A stretch of 64,000 nt of DNA, from positions 1,176,450 through 1,240,449 of the forward strand of contig BFEA01000381.1 of the NCBI GenBank assembly GCA_003427395.1. The letters are read 5' to 3'. The notes beneath the pieces are model-generated. The model saw only the letters and a program-made list of their open reading frames with translations. It made no database searches and was not told where the DNA came from. A program made the position numbers and the translations under genes. The DNA is from Chara braunii (lineage: Eukaryota > Streptophyta > Charophyceae > Charales > Characeae). Positions 1-12,285 of the stretch are shown here, in pieces. Numbering within the stretch: position 1 is the stretch's first letter; each line of letters begins with the position of its first letter.

Positions 1-127
1 GACCAGATACATGTAGGGGGTCCGGCGTTTCCAAACGAAAAATTTCGACCAGATTGTGGAAAAAAAAGTCGGTTTTGATTTCGTTCAAAAAATATAATAT
101 GTCCGTTTTGACGAAATTGGTGTTGTT

Positions 128-203
128 GCTGTGTGTGTGTGTATGTGTGTGTGTGTGTGTGTGTGCATGTATGTGTGTGCACGTATGCGTGTGTGTGTGT
201 CGC
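128..203. repeat. (GT)n microsatellite
   Basis: Imperfect GT-rich microsatellite with interruptions such as GTATG and GCATG. Open frames reading through it as alternating Cys/Val are artefacts of the repeat. No gene is seen in the flanking 1-780 stretch, which is AT-rich and may be interior of the decayed Harbinger-like element that follows. Confidence 0.9.
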
Positions 204-1750
204 AGCAAAATCTCACCTTTCCACCCTAAAGCACACATATATCGAAACTGTCTGAAAATAATGCCACCCCACACAAATGGTCGACATCCATTGTGCAATA
301 ACACAAATTTACTTTTCGTACACCCAGTGACCCATGTCATCATTTTATCATTGGCCTTTTCCTTCTATCGTGTCATTCTGGTTTTCATCACAAACATGCA
401 GCAATGTTATGGACAACATGAAAACATTTCACAAGACTTAGTACAATAGCGGAATGCGAAAAAAAGATAAAAAAACAAGTCTTAACTATCCATTGGAATA
501 GGGATTCATAAAATTTGTTTTTGTCCTCACACATATGTTTTTTCAGTTTTTGCCCCTATTTACGGACCTAATTGGATGAGACTTCTCTTGCACACCAGAT
601 AAATGACCAACGAACTAACCACGGACAATGAGAATGCAACACATTATAAAAATGTCATCTTTGAAAAATCCATTTATAACAATACACGCCCTGATGAGGA
701 CGGGACAGGACGCAATGACGAAAAGGACACGGACGGGCACCCACGCACGTCTATGATGCGCGGATGGACATGATTGTCACCACTCCTCAACAAAATGTCC
801 AAAAATACCAACATGTGAGCCACAAGAACTGCATGCCCCCCCTATCCCTTCACAACCACCCCTGCATCACAGTGCAGCACGCACAGTGATGGCGACGACG
901 CATTCGTGGCGCGAACTGTGCACTACAGTAATGTACACAACATTCCACCTAGTTGTGAATCGCTACTACACGATTCTCTTAAAGCGAAGGGTCGCGTGTG
1001 TACCTCCGACGACCATCTTCAGGACAAACATCAAGATGTACGACAATTGATGAACGTCGATAAATAACGTGGCCTTTGACCAATACACGTGGTGAATGGG
1101 TAAACCTCGGAGTGGTTATAGCACACGACATTAAGACTTCTTGCTCGAGGAGGGCGTTCCACATAATGAAGTTCACGTGGTCGACCTTCTCGTCGTGCTC
1201 ATTCTGCACGTCCACCTCCCTCTCCATAATGCCATAGTGCCTCGTAAGAACAGAGCACTACCTCTTGCTTGCGTTGTTGACTATCGTCTATGAATCCCCC
1301 GTAGTCATGACCGAGGGGTCAAACTCGGATTGCAATTGGAATCCCGGCCGCCGGCCATGGCCCGGGTGGTCGACAGCGGTCCATAAATTGTCATATTAAG
1401 AAAAGAAAAAAAAAAAATACACAAAAAAATAAAATTCAAAATACGCAGTTGTAGGGTTGAAAAAACCCTCCAACCCTTTTTTTTATATTTTTAAACGTTT
1501 TTTTTTATTATTAAAAAAAAAATAAAAAATGAAAAACAAGTATTATAATCGAAAGAAACATAATTAAAAAAATGATTTTTTTTTTCTTTTTTTTTTCTGA
1601 TTCCTGGTGGGATAAACATGGTGCACTTGTTTCTTTGATACTTTCTTTTACATATAGAGGTAAAGATCAATGAGAAAAAATATGAAAATGAGAATAAAAA
1701 CAGCCAAAGACGTTTTTTTTTTTTTCTTCTTTTTGACACACACACATACT

Positions 1751-1751
1751 A

Positions 1752-1809
<58 letters not shown>

Positions 1810-1843
1810 TGATTGTGATTGATTGGTTGATTGATTGATTAAT
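1751..1843. repeat. (TTGA)n tetranucleotide array
   Basis: Nearly perfect TTGA/ATTG repeat with a few slips toward the end. It lies inside the hAT-like element and is matched by (CAAT)n arrays in the second copy. A short (CAAT)n run on the other strand sense at about 2001-2024 mirrors it, so the two could pair. Confidence 0.95.
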
Positions 1844-1868
1844 AATTAAAACGAATGCACGAATGCAC

Positions 1869-1926
1869 GTATTTGTGTGTGTGTGTAAGTATGTGTGTGT
1901 GTGTATGTGTGTGTGCGTGTGTGTGT

Positions 1927-1970
<44 letters not shown>

Positions 1971-2110
1971 GGGGGCAGGCGGGTTGGGAGACCCCTCCTC
2001 AACCAATCAATCAATCAATCAATCAAAAAAAAGAAAAACAGAAAAACAATGGGTTCCCGTGTTACAGTGTGTGTGTGTGTGTATGCGCGTGCGTGTGTGT
2101 GTGTGTGCGC
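1869..2110. repeat. GT microsatellites within the hAT-like element
   Basis: Two GT-rich tracts (about 1869-1965 and 2068-2109) separated by a G-rich spacer and a (CAAT)n run. The same order GT, G-rich, CAAT recurs in the copy at 53540-53870. Confidence 0.9.
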
Positions 2111-2162
2111 ACGCAGCGGGGGGATGGAGGGTTGGGAGATCCCTACCCCACCAATCAATCAA

Positions 2163-2353
2163 NNNNNNNNNNNNNNNNNNNNNNNNNNNNNNNNNNNNNN
2201 NNNNNNNNNNNNNNNNNNNNNNNNNNNNNNNNNNNNNNNNNNNNNNNNNNNNNNNNNNNNNNNNNNNNNNNNNNNNNNNNNNNNNNNNNNNNNNNNNNNN
2301 NNNNNNNNNNNNNNNNNNNNNNNNNNNNNNNNNNNNNNNNNNNNNNNNNNNNN
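2163..2353. other. Assembly gap (191 N)
   Basis: Run of unknown bases flanked by (CAAT)n on the left and a C homopolymer on the right. It probably reflects an unresolved satellite. Confidence 0.99.
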
Positions 2354-5099
2354 CCCCCCCCCCCCCCCCCGAAAAAAAAACAATTTGTTTTTTTCACTTT
2401 TTTCTTTCCTCCAGGGGGTAGGGGCGCGATTCCAGAATCCTATTCCGCAACCCGTGCCCCCAAACCCCTCCCCCTCTGGTCACTACGCGGCCGTGAAAAT
2501 TATTGCGGTTGTGGTCATGACCACAAGGTTGTAGTTGTGAGTGCAGGTTGTGATCGTGACTGCAGAGACAGCGGCTGGGGGGGGTTCATAGATTGTCGTT
2601 GCCATCAACGTCCCGTGCTTGTCCATGACGTCGATGATTGCCTCGAAGGTCTGCTCTTTCACATTCTTCCATTTGCCTCCCCCGTCCCCGCTTTCTGTGA
2701 GGAAGGATGACTCCTTTGTCGATCAGTCCTCGTCATCCTGTCCATCCCTGCATCCCTTGCTAGCCATGGATTCGTTCTGACCGACACTGGAGGGTGGCAT
2801 TTGAACCCCTCTAGCCGCGCCGGTGTCCACGAGATTCGTGGGTTGGGTAATGTGATCGCCCCTCGTTATCACCTTCATTTCCTCATACACAAGGCGGTAG
2901 TGTCGTACCCCTATTCACAGATCACAGGGTTGGTGAACGAGAGTCTGTCACCGGTCAAGAAAATTGTGACTGGTGGTAGTTCAAGGAGTTCACGGAGAGC
3001 GGGATAGAGGTTTTTTTTTTTTTTTTTGGCTGGGAGGGGTGGTTTCTTTTTTTATAGGAGGGTGGGAGTCATCGGAGGGTAACCCCCCATAATTGTTTAT
3101 TTTTTCACGAATACTTATTTTTAATTAAAAACCAAAAAAAAAATGCAACCAGCCAAAATAAGGATTTTTGTTCGGAGTTTTGTAGGTCATTTCGACTTTG
3201 TTTTATTTTTTTTATGTCATCACGCTGTGGGGCTTGAGGGGACTGTAGCTGGTCCCCCCCCCCCCTCTCCCCACCCTCCTAAAAAAAAAAAAAACCTCTT
3301 TCGTGGTCTGCCCAATCATCGTGAACGACCATTCACAGGTGCAGGGCCAAATGACCAACCGGTGACATGCAAGTGACCGGTGCCGTTCACGTTCACGGTA
3401 ACGACACTGTAAGGCGGTCCATTCGGAACTCAAAGCCTTTCTCCTTCCTCTGCTATGGTGCGAGTGCGAAAAAATCCCGCTTTAAAGATTCGCCTATGGA
3501 CTTGTACACGGCCTTGAACCGATGGAAAATGTTGTCCCATTTTTCCCTGCAGTCCACAGCCTTTCTGCTCGTCACCGCATCTGCTTCAGCCCTTTTCTTG
3601 ACGTCGTCTCATGCGTCTGTAGTTGTGGCCCGCGCCTGTGGCATGCGAATCCTGGTCTCTTTTCGCTCGAACGAGAGCAATGATATGATCCACGGCCCAC
3701 AAATCCCTGCTTTCCGCCCCGTCGCCCGCGGTATGTCCTGTACAAGCTCCTTGCCTTGTCGCTTTGCATGCAATTTTGCCACCTTTTATCTTCCCTAGCA
3801 TCCGCCTCTCTTCCTTCCCACTAAACAAATCTCCACATTGTTGTCGTCGGCTTCGCTATCGTCATGATCGTCCTCATCCGCCCAACATTCTTTACCCCCC
3901 CCCACCATCGCAATCTACAAAGATATCGACGCCTCTGGCGTGCATGTCGGCCACCCATTTCATTATGTCGGAAGTGCTCGCTTGCCATATTTGTTGTCGA
4001 TGATCCCTCCAAACCTTCCGGCCTACGACCCCTGTAGCATAACAATCCTCGACGTCCCCTCGTCCATGGATTGGATCATCTTGTGTCGCCGATCGAGAGC
4101 CCCCCACGTCGTAGCCAATTGGGGTCCGTCTTTCCAGCAGCTCTGTCTACGCCGGTGTTGTCGGCCATGTAAAGAACTGAATCCCCATTCAGTCGTGCGC
4201 GGAACCGCTGCTCAAAGGAACCATCGAAGATCGATGCTCCCCGCCCTCATCGTCAGTTGGAGGCAATGGGATCTCGTGTGACGGCAGGTGGTTGTACAAC
4301 GTCGGGTTGTACGACCGCCTCCCAACTTTCACAGTGGTGCATCGCTGGCATGAAGACCCCCCCGACCCTAATAAGGGTGTGTTGATCATCATTTGGTTGT
4401 CAATCTTCCTCGCCTTCTTGATGGCTGCCTCGTCGGTCTCCGTCCAGGAAGAGGCCCAAGGAAACAAATGTGGAAGACAACAACGACTAGGAGCAGCACA
4501 ACGATGAGCATTGAGCAGTAGCAGCGCCAGCCTGCGGTATACGTCAACCATAAATGATAGTGGAGGCAAGACAGCACACACATTTGCGTCGTCGCATCTG
4601 CCACACGTGCCGACACACGGCAATCATGAAGACGAGAAGGACAACACATTCGTGCCAGGAGCAGCTCGTCGTGAGCACGACTACATAATCCGAAATTCCA
4701 ACCGTCGGGACGCCCGCCCGAACAGGAAGACCCCCAGATGGTCGCCTGAAGATGTCGCAAATCGCCGGTGAATTCTGGAGGTCATTGGAGGACCTCTTCG
4801 ACAAGGAGGGCCCACGATGTCCATCTTCCGGCCTCAGGACCATGAATGGACCACTTACCGCCTGCACATTTCCTTCGAAGCTCCATGCCGCCACCCGGCG
4901 ATTCGCGGATCCTGGGATCCCGAAGGACCTCGCGACGTCCCTCAGACCAGAGGACGATTTGCTTGGGAAATCCTCGGAGTTCGAGGATTTGTCCTCAGAG
5001 TGTTTTTCACATTTTCTTTTTCAAAATAGGCTTCGAGGAGAGGTGGAACGATGCCAAAATCCTTTGAGTTGCGTCGCCATTGAGTCTCTAACGAGGGCC

Positions 5100-6619
5100 T
5101 AAGAACCCGACTAGTTTTGTGCATAGTGGAACGAGGTTTGGAGGTAACATTCATAAAAATACATCAAGTACAGGCGGCATTGTCCGGACTAGTATTGGCC
5201 GGGCAACACCGACTCTTCTTAATAGGGTTTTTTTTTTTTTTTTTTTTTTTTCGAACAACCCCTCTAGTGCTATTGGTGCTCGGAACCTATTTTCGAAAAG
5301 AACTAGAAAGCCCATATATCCTGCATCTTGGATAGGAAAGAAGAAAAACCTCTGAGTCCAGAAGAATTTTGTGGACCAATCATAAGAAATGTCTAGACAC
5401 TGAGAGTAACAGCAAGTCACACCATAGGACTTGCTGACATCCAAGATTTGAACATAGGGCTCAAAAACTGTCCGGACAAACTGTGTCTGGCATCCAAAAA
5501 ACATCATCATATCATCACCTCGAAGGACAGATTAAAGACCGTGAACCCCAAACTCCAATCCTTTGGTCACCCATCCAAAGATGAGTTGTCAGCCTCATGA
5601 CTACTACCATCCAGTCCAAATACAACATCACTACAGAATAAGTGGGAAGTTTTAAATCATTGATATCAAGACTATGACCCTCGGGGTTGTTCTTTAAACA
5701 ACACTTTCGTGTTTCACACCAATGAGCTTGGGGCGGAGGTCCCACTACCGTAGCAAAGAGGATTGAAAAACAGTTCAATCCCGGGTTTTCTGCACCTTTT
5801 GGCAGAACTCGTCCAGATTCATGGCGTTCACTCCAATCCCCTTTGCTAGTGGGACCTCGCCATAAGGCTAACACCCTAAGGTCGGCAAACGGGACAGCCT
5901 CCTTGAACGCTATCCCGAACATCTGTGAAACTCAAATTTCAGCTATAATTATATTCAACCACTGAGAGCACCCCCAGTGAGGTTAGGCCCATAGAGGCGA
6001 GTTCATCACTAAGACTGGGTATACAAGGAGTTCCCGTCACTTACCGAACAGGGTACAGTTGCAATTTTTTTTTTTTTTTTTTTTTTTTGGATAAAATTTC
6101 AACAGTGATATGGACCTTTTTTTTTTTTTTTTATAATAAAACCGGCCCTGATTGCTAGTGGTGATGATAAGAGCATCCACCACTAGCAGTCCAGCTACGG
6201 GCTCCAATCTATTCGTGGGAAGTTGCACCTGCTAGAAAACGGGTTCAGTGTCCCTAATACAATTTTACGGAAACCTAGTTCATTGGAAAGACGTTCACAA
6301 AGGAGAACTGCCTTTTCAGCTAAATTCTGGCCGCCAGATACCTGTGATATTGCAAGCATCCCTACCTCCTACACACAACTAATCTGTACCCTCAGGACTG
6401 ACAGAATAAAAACCAGTACTTACACATCTCAATCTGCTTGTCCTGGCATCTAAATTATTTTTCCCTTACCATCTAATCCCAAAAATCTACAAATCAACCA
6501 AACATGTAAATCCAATTGAGGGAATTCAGCCAAACATTTTACTGCCAAATATAGCCCTCTTAAACAATCATATTTGGCAGACTAAATGGAGATGAAAGAA
6601 CCAAAAAAGCGAAAACCAC
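5100..6619. other. No recognisable gene
   Basis: About 1.5 kb between the Harbinger relic and the LINE. It contains long T homopolymers (about 5227-5250, 6067-6088 and 6119-6132). Open frames are short and share no motif I recognise. It is probably more transposon debris. Confidence 0.5.
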
Positions 6620-8480
6620 TTGTCACCCTTCCCCCGCCCTATACCAATGAAGATCCACCAATGCAAGCTCAGAAGGGGGGAAGGGGTCAAGAAAAGATTC
6701 TGGAGGACTCAAGGTAGCTCTTGGATGGAGATCAAACCAGTTTTGGAAGATGATCTGATAATCCCTCTTGAAAGACATCCCATCTTCTTTCCAACCTGGC
6801 CAAACCTCATCCCCTAGTCTCCCTCTTGAGGAATCCCTCAGCCAGTCCTTTGTGAATTTATAGATTCGCTTCTTAATATCTTGTTTTTGTTGTAGTGTTT
6901 GAAACCTAGATCTCTTCTTATCCCAGTGAGACCTTATTTCAGTTTCTATAAACTGTTGTATAAAATCGGACATTTCTTTGTCATCAATCCTTACTTTTTT
7001 CATCGTATACACACACCTTATATACCATAAAAACCATAAAATGTTTTTTCTTCCTATATTAAATAGATTCTGCTGGAAACTTTATAAGGAAATGAGGACA
7101 GGGTTTCAGTGACCCAAGAGGATCGCCCTCTAATCCCAAGGCCAATCCAGACTTGTCAGCCTACACCATACATAGTCCCAGCGCCTCCACAACAATTTTG
7201 CCCTCGGACATTGCATAAAAAATGTACTCAATCGTCTCCCTGATCTTCCTACCAGAAACACGTCTACACAGACACAACACCAGGGATGAGCTAAACCCCT
7301 TCGCTCCAACGTGGAATCGTCGATCAGCCAGTCATTGGATGTTAAACAGCGATGGACAATCTGTCATTGTAATGCCGCAAACTTGGTTGACCTCTCCTTA
7401 AATCCTTGGCACCAATTATTAATCAGTTTGAGTAAATCCATGTACTAAATGTTAAGATGTCGAGTCCATCGTTCTTGTAAAGGAGGCTGAACAATACAAT
7501 GTCCTCACCCTATAAAGAGAGTCAAAGTGAAAGAAAGCAACCCTGTCCTGATTACTTTGTGAAAGAGAATGGTTCTTGTGGAGTGGGAAAGGATTTACTA
7601 GGGCACCATCGGTATGAATATCTAATATTTGTCCCGCTACCCTGGAGCCATCTGGCTGATGCGTACACACCCAGTCCGCCACCAAAATTTTTGGTCTCTT
7701 TTTCAAGGTTGTCACCCATGCCAATGGGAGAAGTGATTTGATCAAGAATATCCAATAAATTATGAGCATACTTAATTTATTTTCTCAATTGCTCTACAGA
7801 TTTTCAACTTTTGCTCCCCGGATTCCACAAATCCTTGACCCTCACCACACTGTACTTAACCCAAGTGGACCACAGAGGGTTAGAACTTATAAATACCCTT
7901 CCATGCGGATCTGTAATCCACCTATTGCCAAAAATTGGTTGACGTAGAACTTCTTCATATCTGGAAGGTGGAGATTTATTAGGTAAAGGGAGTTTACGCC
8001 ATGTTTTCAATAGGACTGCCCATAAATTGTCTAATACAAGATCCCTTATAACTTCTTCACATTCATCATTCTTTCGAGAGTGCGCCTGAGGCCGAGGAAT
8101 AGTTCAAGATCTATCCTCCACCCAGCTAAGTGGATTAACTTCCTTTGTGGTTAGTGGAGCAAGTCTAATATTAGACTTTTTAACTATTGAAGTGTTAGTG
8201 TTTGACACTCGATTGTAGGATCCAGAATACCAAGCCCTCCTTTCACCTTTAGCTGGATGAGGACTTGCCACGCTCTCTAGGAATCACATGAGGTATCTGA
8301 TGATCTCCACGCCAAAGAAAGGCCATGCGCTTCCCCCGGGGTTCTTTTGCAGGACCTTTGTTTAGTGACCACAAGGCAGACTTATACCAAATTGAGGCAA
8401 AAAATACATTGTTAATAACCAATGCCCTACCAAACAAATGGACAAGTTCTCCCTTATTTCAGATATGGTGGTCAATTGGG
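6620..8480 (-). mobile_element. LINE non-LTR retrotransposon 3' end, decayed (LINE-1 copy)
   Basis: Broken minus-strand reading frames correspond to the C-terminal half of a LINE ORF2. In order they show a post-RT segment with SIWYKSALWSLNKG and FLWRGDHQIPHV (about 8290-8400), a GGLGILDP-like motif (about 8230), a reverse-transcriptase zinc-binding region with RRGLAHPWC and QCPRAKLLWRRWDYVW-like sequence (about 7170-7310), and a terminal region ending with DPFPP and a W-Y near 6640-6680. The same blocks in the same order occur in the LINE at 20958-23455. The RT catalytic core is absent, so the copy is 5'-truncated, which is usual for LINEs. Many stops and frameshifts rule out function. Confidence 0.8.
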
Positions 8481-9231
8481 GGAGCAAATCACAGGGATGG
8501 TGGATTCATTCTTAAGGGGATAGGCCTCCTGAGAATCCAAGGGTCAAACATATGCCATTAGAAGCTCCAATCAAAGTATTGGGAGTAGTGCTCTCAGCTA
8601 GGGGGAAGCCAGTCTCTAACGATGCATGGATCTCTTCCCCAGCTTTACAACAGTGATATGGGCCCTCGCTCCACCACTTACAAAATGTGCGAAATGAGAA
8701 TGCATCTGCCCCAAGAACATCGAAACTTGCATCACCATAATTGCAACTGTAGCATGCTCGGTCATTGATGGGAACTCCCTGTGCACCCGGTCCTTGTGTC
8801 AAAGTCGGGTAAGTTCCGACCCACACGAAAGGTGTAACGATCTGGGCGCTGTCTCAGAGAGAGACTCGGTGAAATAGACCTGTCTATGAAGATGCGGACT
8901 ACCTACACCTCAACAAAAAGACCCTATGAAGCTTTATTGTTCCCTGGGATTGGGTTTGGGCTTTTCCTGCGGAGCTTAAGGGGAAGGCTAAACCTTAAAA
9001 GGTCTTTTTCCGAAAAGACAGGAGCCATTAGTGAGGTACCACTCTTGAGAAGCTAAAATTCTAACCTTATGTCGTTTCCGACTAAGGAAAAGTCTCTGGT
9101 AGACAGTTTCTATGGGGCGTAGGCCTCCCAAAGGGTAACAGAGGCGTGTAAAGGTTCCCTGAGGCTGGACGAAATCAGCCATTGAGTGTAAAGGCAAAAG
9201 GGAGCTTGACTGCAAGACTGACACGTCGAGT
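8481..9231. other. Unassigned repeat debris
   Basis: No gene is supported. A segment at about 8640-8790 (minus sense) is similar by eye to 12130-12250 (plus sense), both around the phrase GGCAGATGCATTCT, so it is a dispersed repeat of unknown class. The remainder up to the solo LTR is unassigned. Confidence 0.45.
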
Positions 9232-9699
9232 TGTGACGCAACACCTCACACCCAGCGCGACTTCCTGATCGGAGTGGGATGGGGGCCCGGAAGTGCGAAA
9301 AGGGGTGTGCCAAGGATTTTAGGAAAGTGGGGGCGGAGTCCCAGGTCGGAACTGAGATCTCTTGTGGCAAGTTTCGGGGGTAAAAGCGCAAGAGGGTATA
9401 TGCAGGTCGTTCTTGGCGCTTTAATTTTTATAAGAAAGAAGGCAGACCATCTCCCGTGGTTTGGGCACAGTAGGAAAGTCGCGGATGTCGTGCAACATAA
9501 AGCAGATGGCATGTGTAGTGCAGCCCAGACCAAAGATCCCGAGATACTCTTCTACAATCACAACACAACCGATCTAAACACTCTTGCCTTCTCGAACAAC
9601 GAACTCAATTTTTGTTAGCTTAGAAACCCAAAGATGGAGACCACCATCGCCTCTTGTTTCGCCTTCGTGGTTCGTTGCGCGGTTCTCCCAGTTATCGGC

Positions 9700-10183
9700 G
9701 CCGCTCGTAACAGGCTTCGGAATCCGACGGAGTGGGCCGTAAATTGAGGTTGTGCACTCGCTGCCCAACTTCAGTTCGAGTTTGTCGGATAGCTCCCGAA
9801 GTTCGGCGGGTGTGGTACTGCTGGCAATCCTCGCACGGTGGGTTGGGCCAATAGCGAGCTATGGAATTTCACGGTACCACTGTGAGTTGGTGATAGGGAA
9901 GGAGGAGGTGAAAGAGAGAGAAACTGGTGGAAATAAGGACGAAGCCGGGGGATATGAAATATTGCGTGTTAAACGTATCCGGGTAGTTGGGGTGCCTAGG
10001 ATCGTTAGTTATGGCATGGTGAAAGTCCCCTGCGCACAATCGACAGTTCTCTGTCAGACAGGGGAATTCTAGATTTCTTAAGTTTCCCCGCCGTCTAAGT
10101 TGTTCATTCTCCCAGTATTTGCGATATTCTGGGTCCCTCAGGCCTTCACGATCAGACACCCCAGAGGGCAATCCCGCAGCCAT
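9700..10183 (-). pseudogene. LTR-borne ORF (LORF), copy B, one nonsense codon
   Basis: The frame opens at an ATG (10181-10183) and runs to a TGA at about 9869, in place of a Trp conserved in all other copies. Beyond that stop the same frame continues to match the family (NSIARYWPNPPC, then HNLNLRPTPSDSEAC), so this is a full-length gene with one key nonsense change. Conserved blocks are DREGLRD, YRKYWE, CAGDFHHAI, NTQYFISPGF and LLPYHQLTVVP. Over the LPYHQLTVVP core, six of ten codons differ from copy A and every difference is synonymous. I do not recognise the family. A Cys-x2-Cys near the C-terminus might bind zinc. The function is unknown. Confidence 0.7.
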
Positions 10184-10779
10184 ACCTGTTTAGCAAGCTC
10201 GATCCTCTGCATCCTTGTGCAGGGTTAAAGCTGACTCATGCAGACGAACGCGTACGCAGCGACTCGACTTTCTCGAAGTCGCGACCGTACGTGAGTGCAC
10301 ACATGAAAAACGGCGGATTGGTTCAATGTATCGACCGTGTCCGACATACATACAAATATCTTACTCATGCTATGTTGGGTGAGACTTGATCATTATGTGA
10401 AATACATGTGACGAAAAGGACAATTAACACCTCTCAATATTCCTTGTGATCTGTCAACGATCGGAGACTGTCGAGTAGAGACATGCGTCCATATCGGGTG
10501 CGTCCCATCAGATCCGAGGGTGCTGCCCTTACAAACGGATAAGTGGCGACATTCGAATTAAACAGGCATCGCAAAGCAAGAGTGGAAAATCTGAGAAAAT
10601 CACTAACGCAGAAAGAATTCACATTCATTCATGCATACATACGAAGCAGAAGCGACAAGGAAAACTTAAGGCGATTTACAAGAAAAAGTCCAAAAAAGGC
10701 CGCGACAAAAATCGACCATAGCAGGAGCCAAAATTATACAGACAACCAAAAGAACAAACCTCACCCCAGGCCCACAACT

Positions 10780-10782
<3 letters not shown>

Positions 10783-10868
<86 letters not shown>
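10783..10868. repeat. (CT)n / (GA)n tract of LTR copy B
   Basis: Almost pure CT dinucleotide repeat, read as GA on the LTR sense strand. It starts about 270 bp downstream of the LTR's TATA-like box, the same spacing as in all the other LTR copies. Confidence 0.95.
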
Positions 10869-11132
10869 TTGCTCTACACCCACGATACCGGCAGTCCGTC
10901 GCCCCGTATCAACGCAGAGTTGTCACCCCGCTTGGGTCAAGCACGCAAGCCAGGTTCGCCCGTGCACCACAGTCCGTCGCGGCCCCGCACGTCAACCCCG
11001 CATACCCGACACCAACTCGTCGGATCGCCCAACTCTCGCCGCACTTACCTTCCAAACTTGCTCGTTAGCCGACCCTCACTGATCGCGCTAACCTCAAAAT
11101 TCTTAGATGACAAACTAATCGCGCTTGCGAAA

Positions 11133-11138
11133 TCTATA
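11133..11138 (-). promoter_or_regulatory. TATA-like box of LTR copy B
   Basis: TATAGA on the minus strand, in the context GCATGCATGTTATAGATTTCG. It aligns with the GCTATAAATTTCG box of the other LTRs and probably marks the U3/R boundary region. Confidence 0.5.
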
Positions 11139-11889
11139 ACATGCATGCTTGCGCGAAAAAGCTACAGGATTAGGCCCAGGTGGACAAGAGGAGAAGAGAG
11201 GAAGTGCCTACATCTGCATGGTCAGGCCGCGGCGTGGGGGTCGTAGCCTCGCTCCATGCATCGATCCGGTCATGCAGGCACTCAGGCCAATTAGAATGGA
11301 GCATCGGGCATGCAAGACAAAGAAGAAGAAGGCAGGCGAATACGAGGGAATCAAGAAAGAAGAAAGATACAGTTACAATCGCGCCCGCCAAAAGCGACAG
11401 TTACACAAGATTAAGGGCGCGATCCAGTCAGAGCCCAGTTCCCTGCGCAGCAAGATGCGCGCAAGCGTTTCGCAACAGAATTCAGAGCACCTAAATTCCT
11501 AGTCTAAGTCCTATTAGCAAAAGAAAATTCCGAACAGGAAAAAAAAAACAATTTCGAGAGCCCGTGGGGGCTCGTCATCAGTTGAAAATTCAAAAACGAT
11601 ATTCCCGCGCGATGATCCCGCCAGAATTCCCAGTGCTCACAGCAGATCAAGAAAGAAAAAGCTACGCCACAGTTATTTCTCGCGCTTGCCAAGGCGCGGC
11701 TACCCAACCGTTGGTACGGGATTTTCCCGACACCGATCCGACAACTTCCAGCAAAACAAAAAGAAACGAGGGCATCCATGCAGTTTGCCCGCCCGGCCCA
11801 TCCTCCCACAGCTCACCTCTTCGACCCGTCGTATCCCCCAAGCAGCTTCGCGCAGAACGTCGCGCGGTTTCAGAAAGTGGTTTGTTACA

Positions 11890-12285
11890 GAGCAGGGACG
11901 AAAGTCGGCCTTAGTGATCCGACGGTACCGAGTGGGGCCTAGCCCCACTGGGGACACACACAGGGCCTCGACGCAGCACTCTCGAAAAGAGAAAAGTACG
12001 AGTGCATCTTCCCTGGAAAGTGATCAGATGCATCTGTTACTATCCATAGTAATGGATGCATCTGGCCATTAATTGCGGGAACATGCAGTCATACTTTTTG
12101 GCGAGGTCCTCAATGGTTAAATGTAATAGCTGGAATTTTGCGTCTGGTTCCATGTTCTTGAGGCAGATGCATTCTTATTTGGCACATTTGGTGAGTGGTG
12201 CAGCCAGGGCCCATATCCCTGTTGAGATTTTGTCCAAATTTTGCAGAAGAAAAAGACAAGAGAAGAAGGAAGGAAAAATTAAGTC
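11890..12285. other. Intergenic repeat fragment
   Basis: No gene. The part at about 12100-12250 is similar to the dispersed repeat at 8640-8790 in opposite orientation. Confidence 0.45.

Larger units (their letters stand above)
1288..2591. mobile_element. Satellite-filled hAT-like TIR element, copy 1
   Basis: The element starts CTATGAATCCCCC and ends GGGGGGTTCATAG, so its termini are inverted repeats. It is flanked by 8-bp direct repeats with two mismatches (ACTATCGT at 1280-1287, ATTGTCGT at 2592-2599). The paralogous Myb/SANT gene near 38980 reads ACTGTCGT once, which serves as an empty site. Eight-bp duplications are typical of hAT elements. The interior holds a GC-rich arm, AT-rich DNA, a (TTGA)n array, GT arrays, a 191-base gap and a C run. 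No transposase is visible, so it is non-autonomous. A homologous copy lies at 53229-54916. Confidence 0.75.
1140..4330 (-). pseudogene. Myb/SANT-like (trihelix) protein of the Harbinger relic, pseudogene
   Basis: Decayed copy of the DNA-binding partner gene seen at 38809-40460. Recognisable parts on the minus strand are a proline motif HLPSHEIPLPP with an acidic DD stretch (about 4250-4310), remnants of the first trihelix helix with the phrase RAKRDQDSHA (about 3640-3690), the linker that encodes HEIRGLGNV-like sequence on the other strand (about 2820-2850), and the C-terminal tail near ALLE (about 1140-1230). The frame is broken many times and split by the 1.3-kb insertion at 1288-2591. In intact PIF/Harbinger elements this protein recruits the transposase to the DNA; this copy cannot make it. 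The assignment rests on alignment to the better copy in the same window. Confidence 0.68.
780..5099. mobile_element. Decayed Harbinger-like element (relic)
   Basis: The two halves (about 780-1287 and 2592-5099) align by eye with the right half of the intact Harbinger element at 32056-41261. Shared parts are the region beyond the Myb/SANT gene, the gene itself and the subterminal CCTCGGAG-rich DNA. The right end near 5085-5099 is a mutated version of the intact terminus and is followed by TAA (5100-5102), a target sequence typical of PIF/Harbinger elements. The left end is not identifiable and may lie outside the window. The copy is old, with indels throughout, and is interrupted by the hAT-like element at 1288-2591. 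Confidence 0.72.
9232..11889 (-). mobile_element. Solo LTR of the gypsy family (copy B)
   Basis: Read on the minus strand it begins TGTAACAAACC and ends GGTGTTGCGTCACA, matching the TGTGAC...GTCACA ends of the LTRs at 48378 and 60793. The terminal block with GGAAGTCGCGC, the CCAAGGATT-type block, the LTR-borne ORF, a (GA)n tract and a TATA-like box appear in the same order as in the other LTRs. No gag-pol lies beside it, so it is a solo LTR left by recombination. Flanks are GAGT (9228-9231) and GAGC (11890-11893), a possible 4-bp target duplication with one mismatch. At about 2.66 kb it is the longest copy. Confidence 0.85.
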
